A DNA stretch of 13,679 nucleotides from JBLIOB01 sp047639575 (GTDB lineage: Bacteria > Bacteroidota > Bacteroidia > Flavobacteriales_D > Parvicellaceae), in assembly GCA_047639575.1 (NCBI GenBank), contig JBLIOB010000097.1:1-13679 (forward strand), written 5' to 3'. Positions 7,793 to 13,679 of this stretch are shown one piece after another (within the stretch, counting starts at the first letter, position 1; every line of letters starts with the position of its first letter). Below the pieces are notes generated by a model that worked only from the letters and a program-made list of their open reading frames with translations, did no database searches and was not told where the DNA came from. The position numbers and the translations under genes are program-made.

Positions 7793-10700
7793 TTAAAAAT
7801 CAAGTTTTACACCTAACTTGATTTGTCTTGGGGTACTATAGTTGAAAGGGTTATTCGCTCTCAAAGCATATAGATACCTGTACGTTTCTTCACTATTCTG
7901 TAATTCGATTGTATTTTGGAATTGTGCAGCATTCAAATAACCATCATCATTTGCATTACCTGTTGCTCTATATACACTCAAGATGTTTTGAGTATTGAAC
8001 AAGTTAGTAACCAATAGATAGATGTTAAGATTAGCTACTTTCTTAGCTTCACCTTCATCATTCTTGCCGAATTTCAATACTATGTTCTTATCGAACTGAG
8101 CATCAACTCTAAACTGCCATGGCTTTCTCGCCCCATTCGGGTTTCCTTCCAGCTGACCATTAGTACCTAATGCAGAAGCAGTAATGTTTGATTGTCCACT
8201 ATACGGAGTTCCAGAACCAAGATTAGCTACGAAGTTGGCACCAGAATTCTTGAAGATTTGTTTACCGAACCACACTGGCCCGTTGTAATCAGACCCATCT
8301 CCAAATCTATAATCAATAGTTGCAGTAATTGCATGTCTTTGATCATAGTTGAATGGGAAGATCGTTCTTAAGTTTGGTTGACCAGTATTCACAAGGTTTA
8401 ATGCAGATGATGCATCAGAACCTGTTCCTTCAGCAAACTGAAGTGTATATGCTGCTCTCATCCAGATGTTACCAGTTCTTCTTAGGTCATAAGCAACCGT
8501 GAAACCTTTAACTGTTCCGAAGTCAATATTTCCATAGGTTGTATATGTTCTTGGGAATGCACCAGTAGCCGCAACTAAAGCAACTTGGTCTCTTTGTTCT
8601 CTATAGAAAGCTGAAATCTTCAATGAAGAGCTAGTAGAAAGCACTTGTTGGAACCCTAATTCATAATCGATTGTTTTCGATGGCCTTAGGTTTGGATTAT
8701 TCACAGTACTTGATCTGTTCTTCATGTAAAAGTAATCTAGAGGATCTAATCTGTTTCCAACATTAGGTCTTACTGTAAGAACATCATAGTGAGCAAAGAA
8801 TAAGGCCTCATCTGAAATCGGGAATGAGAATGCTATTCTAGGCATCACGTTAATTTGCGGTATATAATCAATGAAAGCATTTGAGCTTACTTCATCGTCA
8901 GGAGAAACTCCATCAGCCAAATAGGGCGCAACACCAGCCGCAGTATAAATAAGCGTTGGATCTGTAATTTCAGTACCGTCAGCATTAAACCATTGGTTAT
9001 CCAATCTATATCCGTTTACAGAAGTTGGATTGTATACATCGTTAACATAAACGACAGCATCTTGCGACATTGACGTTGGATGGTTAAACTCTGCAACTTC
9101 ACTAACTTTCTTTGTTGGGTATAAAGAGAACTTATCTTCTAATACTTTTTGGTTTGCATCAAATCTATCAACCCTTACACCTACGTTAAAGATTAAATCA
9201 TCGAACGCAAATTTATCCATCAAGTAAGCAGATGCATAAATTGGTTCAAAAGCAGCAACCGGTCTCGTAAAGTTACCTAGGTCATCTTGCTTTGTAAAGA
9301 AATCATCAAAGCTAGGCTTGCTCGAAGTCTTAGCGCCAGTATGGTCATAACCATAATAAGAAACGAAGTTATTTCCATTGTTCAGCAACTCATCTGCAGA
9401 GAACAGTCCTAATCCACCGTAAGCAGCATAATCTTCAGGGGCAATGGCATCTACATTTATAAAATCAGTACCATCGGGATCTAGGCCTAGAGCATTTCTC
9501 AAGTTATAATCAAAGTAAGCTTGTGCATCAGAGCCTGCATAATCACCAGGAGCGGCATTCAACCTCGCATAGTCGATTAAAGTAATTGAACCGATCTGAG
9601 AAATTGTTGGTTGAGAGAAATCAAGCTCAGTAATATGATTATTTGTTAACTGACGTAATTGTGTCCATAGTGCAACCGGGGAAGCTGAAAACGCTCTATC
9701 TTGTCTTTGTTCATATTCAAACCCTATAGATACCGCATGGTTTCCAATATCTGCAGATCCCATGGCCGTTACTCTAAATTGCTGGTTGTCCGTTCTTGAA
9801 AAACCGTTATACTGTGAACCTATATTTGCCCAAATGCCATAAACTGACTTAGGCAACATTCCATTCAGAAGTGCATTCCCATCAAGAATCTGAGTGAAAT
9901 TTTCATAATTCTCACTTGGATCATCGTATATATCATAATACTGACTAGTAATTGCAGCAAGTTCTGGATTCTTTTCAGATGCTGTGAATTGTACTAATGT
10001 ATCATCAAATCCATTATGCTCCAATGCTTGAAGATCATTATTAAAGTTATATGAGTTTTGTCTGAACGTCTCAAACTTACCTACATACCCATAATTGAAA
10101 AGGTTTTCTCCATGCGAATCATCTTCTACTTGTTGATTGAACTTTGAGTAATCTGCCATTACCGTATAGTAGATATTCTTAATTAATGCTGGTTTTGGTG
10201 CTTCTTCTCCTTCGCCCAAGTCTTCATCATCAACAGATGAATTTGTAAATCGCTGTGTAAATCTACCATATGCTCTCCAAGAGAAATTAGTGGTTCTCGG
10301 GTTATTGTCATAATTAAACACTGAATTTTGCCACACATCAAATCCAGAAGCACCTCCAAACGAAGTGTTCCAATCTAAAGATCCACCAAACGTCAAGTTT
10401 ACTGTAGGACCAGCGTTAACATCAATTTTCCCAGAAAACGTAACCGCCTTTCTACCAATGTTTTGTCTGTATTGCACCTCTTCAAAATCGTTGGCTGTTA
10501 AGAAATCAGTATTGTAAAACACCCCTTGACCTGTACCAGTTGGTCTAAGTGGAGCATCAATAAGTCCAGCTTTTACATCTGGATTTAATCTTGTTGAGCT
10601 AAACGCGGTTGGTCTAGAATCCGCAATAGAAGTTGCGTTAGCTGCGAAGAAGAAACCAATTAATGGTTCTGTTTTCACTCCAGCTGTATCTTTCTTCATC

Positions 10701-11515
10701 AATAATGGCCCAGACAATGAACCTTCAATAAGGTTGTATGCGTATTTATCTAAACCATATGTGTTTTCTCCAAGCTTGATTCCTGAAGAAAGGATATCAA
10801 TACCTCCAAAGTAGAAACTTGAAGGACCTCTTGTAGTAATTGAGATAATACCACCAGTTGCATCTCCATAATTCGCTGGAAGACCACCAGTAATAACTGT
10901 CACTTCTTGAATAGCAGATTTCGGAAGACCAGCAGACCCTCTTACTTTAATACCATCAATGTAGTAATAAGTAGAATTGTTTCTTGCTCCCCTTACCGAA
11001 GTAATATTTCCATTTGCATCTGAACCAACACCACCAACAGTAGCAGCTATAGAAGCAGCAGATCGTCCTGGCATTTTGGCAATATCATCTGCGGTGATAG
11101 TTCCACCCGATGCTCCACCATCTTTATCAATTAACGGAACTTCATAATGAATGACTTCAACCTCATCTAGCATTTCGCCTGTTTGGCCATCTCCACTAGA
11201 TAATTTAAAATCAGCAAATTGAATTTTTCCTTCACTTACAACTACGCCTTCAATACGCTGTGTGATGTATCCAAAGCCTTCAACTTCAAGGTCATACTTA
11301 GCCGCATCTAATGAGCTAACTAGGTACTCTCCTTCCATATCTGTTTCGGTCCCACTTTTCAGCAGACCGTCTTTATATACTTTAATTGTAGCGAAAGGCA
11401 CACCTTCGCCAGTTGACTTATCAAGAACTTTCCCCTTGATTTTACCACTTTGAGCCACAGCGAAACTGCTTGACAACAAGATAATTACAAGTAATGCGTA
11501 AACTTTTCGTAACAT
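7793..11515 (-). CDS. TonB-dependent outer-membrane receptor with N-terminal carboxypeptidase-regulatory-like domain
   Basis: 1240 aa. Residues 1-22 are a signal peptide ending VAQ. Residues ~25-106 form a CarboxypepD_reg-like beta-sandwich (GKIKGKVLDKSTGEGVPFAT, then the TDMEGEYLVSSL motif). A linker with a possible TonB-interacting stretch (DEVEVIHYEVPLID) follows at about 117-130. The plug domain spans ~136-230, with TSVRGARNNSTYYYIDGIKV and GGLPANYGDATGGIISITT. The remainder is a long 22-strand-type barrel ending in an aromatic residue (KLGVKLDF), the usual signal for outer-membrane insertion. At over 1200 aa it is in the large class typical of Bacteroidota. No SusD-like lipoprotein gene is adjacent, so this is not a standard glycan-uptake SusCD pair. 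It is the first gene of the operon, 32 bp before the 1370-aa cargo gene. The substrate is unknown. A surface complex with the exported cargo and PorV-like protein is inferred from gene order only. Confidence 0.95.
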   Translation of the reverse strand: MLRKVYALLVIILLSSSFAVAQSGKIKGKVLDKSTGEGVPFATIKVYKDGLLKSGTETDMEGEYLVSSLDAAKYDLEVEGFGYITQRIEGVVVSEGKIQFADFKLSSGDGQTGEMLDEVEVIHYEVPLIDKDGGASGGTITADDIAKMPGRSAASIAATVGGVGSDANGNITSVRGARNNSTYYYIDGIKVRGSAGLPKSAIQEVTVITGGLPANYGDATGGIISITTRGPSSFYFGGIDILSSGIKLGENTYGLDKYAYNLIEGSLSGPLLMKKDTAGVKTEPLIGFFFAANATSIADSRPTAFSSTRLNPDVKAGLIDAPLRPTGTGQGVFYNTDFLTANDFEEVQYRQNIGRKAVTFSGKIDVNAGPTVNLTFGGSLDWNTSFGGASGFDVWQNSVFNYDNNPRTTNFSWRAYGRFTQRFTNSSVDDEDLGEGEEAPKPALIKNIYYTVMADYSKFNQQVEDDSHGENLFNYGYVGKFETFRQNSYNFNNDLQALEHNGFDDTLVQFTASEKNPELAAITSQYYDIYDDPSENYENFTQILDGNALLNGMLPKSVYGIWANIGSQYNGFSRTDNQQFRVTAMGSADIGNHAVSIGFEYEQRQDRAFSASPVALWTQLRQLTNNHITELDFSQPTISQIGSITLIDYARLNAAPGDYAGSDAQAYFDYNLRNALGLDPDGTDFINVDAIAPEDYAAYGGLGLFSADELLNNGNNFVSYYGYDHTGAKTSSKPSFDDFFTKQDDLGNFTRPVAAFEPIYASAYLMDKFAFDDLIFNVGVRVDRFDANQKVLEDKFSLYPTKKVSEVAEFNHPTSMSQDAVVYVNDVYNPTSVNGYRLDNQWFNADGTEITDPTLIYTAAGVAPYLADGVSPDDEVSSNAFIDYIPQINVMPRIAFSFPISDEALFFAHYDVLTVRPNVGNRLDPLDYFYMKNRSSTVNNPNLRPSKTIDYELGFQQVLSTSSSLKISAFYREQRDQVALVAATGAFPRTYTTYGNIDFGTVKGFTVAYDLRRTGNIWMRAAYTLQFAEGTGSDASSALNLVNTGQPNLRTIFPFNYDQRHAITATIDYRFGDGSDYNGPVWFGKQIFKNSGANFVANLGSGTPYSGQSNITASALGTNGQLEGNPNGARKPWQFRVDAQFDKNIVLKFGKNDEGEAKKVANLNIYLLVTNLFNTQNILSVYRATGNANDDGYLNAAQFQNTIELQNSEETYRYLYALRANNPFNYSTPRQIKLGVKLDF

Positions 11516-11559
11516 AGTTTTCCAATAAAATTTTTAATACCTACTCAAAACAAAGCGCG

Positions 11560-11593
11560 TAAATATAAAACTTTTAAAACAGTAAACACAAAG
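11560..11593 (-). promoter_or_regulatory. Candidate Bacteroidota-type promoter of the receptor/cargo/PorV-like operon
   Basis: Read on the minus strand, CTTTG (11593-11589) is followed after 21 nt by TATATTTA (11567-11560). These correspond to the -33 TTG and -7 TAnnTTTG elements of the primary sigma factor, with the last base of the -7 element not matching. The predicted start would leave a 5' leader of roughly 35-40 nt before the ATG at 11515. The sequence is very AT-rich, so a chance match is possible. Confidence 0.4.
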
Positions 11594-11693
11594 AATCAAT
11601 CAGTGTTTAATCGTCATAAAAATTGCATTTAGATCACATCGTGTAAACAGGTTGAAATTTACTTATCCGATCTAAACTTATTATAAATGTAAC

Positions 11694-11867
11694 ATGTCAA
11701 TTTCAATTACACAATGGGAATCTTATTTTCGGCCAAATGAATTTAGGCATCGGGTGCCTGAATCCGTTTTCGGTCTATTCAAAAATACTTGGAATTGTTT
11801 TGATATAGCAAGGCAGGCTCTTCAATATGATTCAATTATATACATGTCTAACAGTGTAGATTCATGA
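11694..11867 (+). CDS. Doubtful 57-aa open reading frame
   Basis: ATG at 11694 to TGA at 11865-11867. The predicted peptide starts MSISITQWESYFRPNEFRHR and ends YMSNSVDS; it is soluble, mixed in composition and not low-complexity. It contains three Trp/Phe-rich patches (QWESYF, VFGLFKNTWNCF). I recognise no family. Two CGG codons are unusual in such AT-rich DNA, no clear promoter precedes it, and a hairpin lies inside it. It could be a real small protein, a gene remnant, or chance reading of a structured non-coding region. Confidence 0.2.
   Translation: MSISITQWESYFRPNEFRHRVPESVFGLFKNTWNCFDIARQALQYDSIIYMSNSVDS
11741..11763. other. Hairpin in the intergenic stretch
   Basis: ATTTAGGCA (11741-11749), a 5-nt loop TCGGG, then TGCCTGAAT (11755-11763) form a 9-bp stem with one G-U pair on the plus strand. 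A small CCG-TTTT-CGG hairpin follows directly. No T tract follows on either strand, so this does not look like a standard terminator. It may be part of a structured RNA or a chance element. Confidence 0.35.
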
Positions 11868-11951
11868 TTTTTAAACTCCTGCAAACCCCACATCCTTAAC
11901 AACAGGGCAGTTCACAGCGCTTTAATGTAGAAAGGCAAAAAGATCTTTTCC

Positions 11952-12272
11952 CTATTTCTTCCTGAACCATTTCTTGAAAAACGGCTCTTTTTTGTTTGCT
12001 TTTAGACGTTTAGACTTTTTCTTAGTCTGTTTCATCCGTTTTCGTGTTTCCTTGCTTTGAATTCTCATGTGCTTTTTACTCAGCTCTTTGCTCACGTCCT
12101 TCATTTGACTCTTCTTCTCTTCAGCATTACCCTTTGTATCTCGGTTTTTCTTGTTCTGCTTTTTAGTAGACACGGTCTTCTCTTCTTGGGCATAAGATTT
12201 TTGAGGCACCAAAGTAGCAGGCAATAAAACCAGGAAACATGCAGTTATATATATGACTAATTTTGACTTCAT
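11952..12272 (-). CDS. Small exported, extremely lysine-rich protein of unknown function
   Basis: 106 aa. Residues 1-28 are a good Sec signal peptide: MKSK, then the hydrophobic IYITACFLVLLPATLV, then cleavage after SYA. The ~78-residue mature part holds 26 Lys and 6 Arg and hardly any hydrophobic residues until the very end, where FFKKWFRKK forms an aromatic-cationic tail. It is predicted to be largely disordered or a charged single helix. Such a polycation in the periplasm or on the surface could bind lipopolysaccharide, peptidoglycan, nucleic acid or anionic lipid, but nothing in the sequence decides between these. It is transcribed divergently from the Rieske-like lipoprotein gene across a short AT-rich gap. 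No family is recognised. The start is the ATG at 12272, which gives the only sensible signal peptide. Confidence 0.7.
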   Translation of the reverse strand: MKSKLVIYITACFLVLLPATLVPQKSYAQEEKTVSTKKQNKKNRDTKGNAEEKKSQMKDVSKELSKKHMRIQSKETRKRMKQTKKKSKRLKANKKEPFFKKWFRKK

Positions 12273-12302
12273 TGAAAAGAATTCTTAATTATTGTAAATT
12301 TA
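12272..12302 (+). promoter_or_regulatory. Candidate promoter for the lipoprotein / two-TM gene pair
   Basis: TTG at 12272-12274, a 20-nt spacer, then TAAATTTA at 12295-12302 resemble the Bacteroidota -33/-7 promoter, with the final G of TAnnTTTG replaced by A. If used, the transcript would start only a few bases before the GTG at 12317. The -7 element is part of a perfect palindrome (GTAAATTTAC, 12294-12303) and could therefore also serve the divergent basic-protein gene, although I see no good -33 element on that side. Confidence 0.35.
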
Positions 12303-12319
12303 CGCAAAATCCACTAGTG
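12277..12319. repeat. Three perfect palindromes at 17-bp spacing in the divergent gap
   Basis: AAGAATTCTT (12277-12286), GTAAATTTAC (12294-12303) and CACTAGTG (12312-12319) are each perfectly self-complementary. Their centres lie at 12281.5, 12298.5 and 12315.5, exactly 17 bp apart. Their sequences differ, so they are not copies of one operator. AT-rich DNA makes short palindromes common, so the regularity may be chance. The last one overlaps the proposed GTG start. Confidence 0.45.
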
Positions 12320-12745
12320 ATTAAACGCTTTACATACTACGTTTTATTGTGCTCGTTCTTCGGAATGTTTTTGTTCGGTTGTAAACCTCAGCCGCAAGCC
12401 ATCCCCTATATCAATGTAGACCTATATATTAACATTGACAATCCTAGCTACTTTAAGCTAACCTCAATTGGCGGATCTGAATATATCGGTGGAGGCTCTA
12501 TGGGAATTCTAGTATACAGACAACTTGACAACACCTTTAATGCATACGATAGGCATTGCACCTATAATTCTGAAACAGCTTGTGGAGCAGCCTCAATTGA
12601 CTCAACCGGCCTTCAAATTGCATGTGATTGTGATGGCAGTATCTATCAACTAGTAGATGGAAGTGTAATTCAGGGACCTGCTACATTGCCTTTACATCAA
12701 TATCGTACTGATTTCAATGGTAGTGTATTGCATATTTATAATTAA
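12317..12745 (+). CDS. Lipoprotein with a Rieske-like domain lacking both histidine ligands
   Basis: 142 aa from a GTG start at 12317. This start gives a compact lipoprotein signal (MIKRFTYYVLLCSFFGMF) and a lipobox L-F-G-C with Cys22. An upstream in-frame TTG at 12263 would overlap the start of the divergent gene and add a poor N-terminus, so it is rejected. The C-terminal half has the order of a Rieske [2Fe-2S] domain: CTY (81-83) where C-T-H is usual, Cys89, CDCDGS (103-108) where C-P-C-H-G-S is usual, then a VIQGPATLPLHQY block (117-129) matching the usual GPA...L..Y strand. All four cysteines are kept, but the two cluster-binding histidines are Tyr83 and Asp106. It probably cannot bind a normal Rieske cluster and may be a structural, disulfide-stabilised lipoprotein anchored in the inner or outer membrane. 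The next gene abuts its stop codon, so the two are very likely co-translated. Exact role unknown. Confidence 0.72.
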   Translation: MIKRFTYYVLLCSFFGMFLFGCKPQPQAIPYINVDLYINIDNPSYFKLTSIGGSEYIGGGSMGILVYRQLDNTFNAYDRHCTYNSETACGAASIDSTGLQIACDCDGSIYQLVDGSVIQGPATLPLHQYRTDFNGSVLHIYN

Positions 12746-13243
12746 ATGACCCGACCTTGGAGAGTCATTCCAAAATCAAGTAGAAGATTTGAATCTAACA
12801 ACTCTTTAGCTGAAATTTCAAAGCAGCTAGAGCATGTTGACGTACAAGTACTTGGGAAGCTAAAAAAATTAATTATTTCCGAAATCAATGATGATTTAAT
12901 TCAATTTGAACCTGAAGGAAAGAGCGTTTTTCAGCCGACATGCACTATCAAGAAGCTTGAAGGCAACGCTTACCTATACCAGGTAGGAATTGCAAAAGGA
13001 ATGTTACACGCGTGCATAATTTCATCATTATTTCTATTTTTCCCAATACTCCTACCTGAAGCCACTATCCTCTATAGTCCAGTTACATTTTTCATATATG
13101 CTCCGCTACTGTGGATCTTACTTATTGGAATAATCTGGACAACCTCTTATGCTTCACGAAAGCAAATACAGTTGTTCATTCAAGAAAAAGTCCAAAAAAA
13201 ATCCCCCATCCCGTTTGAAAAATCTAACGAAATGGGGGAATGA
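12746..13243 (+). CDS. Two-TM membrane protein of unknown function
   Basis: 165 aa. Its ATG directly follows the TAA of the lipoprotein gene (TAAATG), the arrangement expected for translational coupling. Residues 1-80 are soluble and charged, with an apparent short beta-rich stretch (LIQFEPEGKSVFQPTCTIKK). Two hydrophobic segments lie at about 84-104 and 111-133, joined by a short LLPEATILYSP turn, followed by a basic cytoplasmic-looking tail. I recognise no family and no catalytic motif. The layout (soluble N-terminus, TM hairpin, charged C-terminus) fits an inner-membrane accessory protein, possibly a partner of the coupled lipoprotein. The last ~17 codons overlap the terminator of the convergent GatB/YqeY gene, so the C-terminal sequence is partly dictated by that element. 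Confidence 0.7.
   Translation: MTRPWRVIPKSSRRFESNNSLAEISKQLEHVDVQVLGKLKKLIISEINDDLIQFEPEGKSVFQPTCTIKKLEGNAYLYQVGIAKGMLHACIISSLFLFFPILLPEATILYSPVTFFIYAPLLWILLIGIIWTTSYASRKQIQLFIQEKVQKKSPIPFEKSNEMGE
13194..13240 (-). terminator. Strong intrinsic terminator of the GatB/YqeY gene, inside the 3' end of the convergent gene
   Basis: On the minus strand TCCCCCAT (13239-13232) pairs with ATGGGGGA (13209-13202), giving a perfect 8-bp, G/C-rich stem. The loop contains a further 4-bp CGTT/AACG pairing. The stem is followed immediately by eight T (13201-13194). No T tract follows on the plus strand, so it is directional. It starts about 25 nt after the YqeY stop codon and lies entirely within the coding end of the two-TM gene. 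Confidence 0.85.
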
Positions 13244-13262
13244 ACAACAAGTTCTACCGAAG

Positions 13263-13679
13263 CTAAGCTCCGGTTAATTCACTTTTAACAATTTTTGAAA
13301 TAACGTTTCCATCAGCTTTCCCTTTTAGTTTTCCCATAGAGGCACCCATCACCTTGCCCATATCTTGTGGTCCCGAAGCACCTACCTGAGAAATCACCTC
13401 TTTTACAATAGCTCTCACTTCTTCTTCGCTCATTTGAGCTGGCAAATAAACCTCTAAAACTTTGGCTTGATCTATCTCGTCAGTTGCAAGGTCATCTCTG
13501 CCCTGCTCCACATATATTTTTGCTGCATCTTTTCTTTGCTTGTACAGTTTAATTATAAGCTGAACGCCAGCTTCATCTGAAACTGATCCATCTCCACCTT
13601 CCTTAGTGGCTTCAACTATAAACGCAGCTTTAATTGCCCTTAAAGCTGCGAGCTTATCCTTCTCGCGAGCTTTCATGGC
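13263..13679 (-). CDS. GatB/YqeY domain-containing protein (5' end outside window)
   Basis: The visible 139 codons cover almost the whole family length. The N-terminal helix reads MKAREKDKLAALRAIKAAFI, matching the usual A-M-K-A-..-L-x-A-L-R-x-I-K block. It is followed by QLIIKLYKQRKDAA, then the YLPAQMSEEEV linker, the MGKVMGASMGKLKGKADG loop and a VISKIVKSEL end. Homologues generally have about 12-15 residues before the A-M-K-A block, and codon 13679-13677 is Ala directly upstream of the ATG at 13676, so the real start lies beyond the right edge. The family is related to the C-terminal tRNA-binding region of the GatB subunit of tRNA-dependent amidotransferases; the role of the free-standing protein is poorly defined. 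It is a conserved housekeeping-type gene, convergent with the two-TM gene (19 bp between stops). Confidence 0.93.
   Translation of the reverse strand, partial: AMKAREKDKLAALRAIKAAFIVEATKEGGDGSVSDEAGVQLIIKLYKQRKDAAKIYVEQGRDDLATDEIDQAKVLEVYLPAQMSEEEVRAIVKEVISQVGASGPQDMGKVMGASMGKLKGKADGNVISKIVKSELTGA

Larger units (their letters stand above)
11594..11951. other. Long intergenic stretch without a convincing gene
   Basis: Together with the promoter region at 11516-11593 this makes a 436-bp gap between the receptor start and the stop of the basic exported protein. It contains a hairpin at 11741-11763 and one open frame of 57 codons (11694-11867, plus strand), both listed separately. A self-complementary AAAAGATCTTTT lies at 11938-11949 just past the stop of the basic protein gene. 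It could be a weak end-of-transcript element, but it lacks a GC-rich stem. I see no tRNA, insertion sequence or repeat array. Confidence 0.6.

Noticed and set aside
7793..11515. SusC-type glycan uptake receptor
   Set aside because: The barrel and N-terminal domain fit the wider TonB receptor class, but no SusD-like lipoprotein gene or carbohydrate enzyme lies nearby.
11938..11949. AAAAGATCTTTT as a terminator of the basic-protein gene
   Set aside because: The palindrome leaves no loop of normal size and has only A-T pairs in its arms, so it is too weak to call.
12263..12316. TTG at 12263 as the start of the lipoprotein
   Set aside because: It would overlap the start codon of the divergent gene and add 18 residues before a signal peptide that is ideal when begun at GTG 12317.
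1..13679. CRISPR array, tRNA, rRNA, insertion sequence or phage genes
   Set aside because: No short regularly spaced repeats, no cloverleaf-like segments and no transposase, integrase or phage structural motifs were seen on either strand.

Overview
The window is AT-rich chromosomal DNA from a member of the Bacteroidota, probably a marine Flavobacteriales- or Cytophagales-like lineage. The evidence is a large TonB-dependent receptor with an N-terminal carboxypeptidase-regulatory-like domain, a PorV/PorQ-family outer-membrane protein, large exported proteins ending in a type IX secretion (T9SS)-like C-terminal domain, start codons without Shine-Dalgarno sequences, and promoter candidates of the Bacteroidota type (TTG / TAnnTTTG). 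The genus cannot be fixed from this sequence.

Layout. About 11.5 kb on the minus strand (read right to left) is one surface-protein module: TonB-dependent receptor (7793-11515), a 1370-aa exported protein with a T9SS-like C-terminus (3648-7760), a PorV/PorQ-family protein (2487-3605), an intrinsic terminator (2428-2462), and then a second close paralogue of the 1370-aa protein (start at 2383) that runs off the left edge after 794 codons. The first three genes are only 32 and 42 bp apart and look like one operon. The terminator and 103-bp gap suggest the second paralogue is a separate or read-through unit.

To the right is a 436-bp stretch without a convincing gene (11516-11951). It holds a candidate promoter for the operon, a hairpin and one doubtful 57-codon frame. 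Next comes a small, extremely lysine-rich exported protein (minus strand, 11952-12272). It is divergent from a two-gene plus-strand pair: a lipoprotein that looks like a Rieske fold with both histidine ligands lost (best start GTG at 12317) and a directly abutting two-TM membrane protein (12746-13243). The window ends in a convergent GatB/YqeY-domain gene that is cut at its 5' end by the right edge. Its terminator lies inside the 3' end of the two-TM gene.

How the genes may work together (inference): the PorV-like protein may be a dedicated outer-membrane partner for the large T9SS cargo proteins, and the TonB receptor may form a surface complex with them or import a ligand they capture. The two strongest unusual signals are a 106-bp tract at the left edge that matches the second paralogue at 105 of 106 positions while the rest of the two genes is clearly diverged (gene conversion or an assembly-edge effect), and the ligand-less Rieske-like lipoprotein coupled to an unknown membrane protein.
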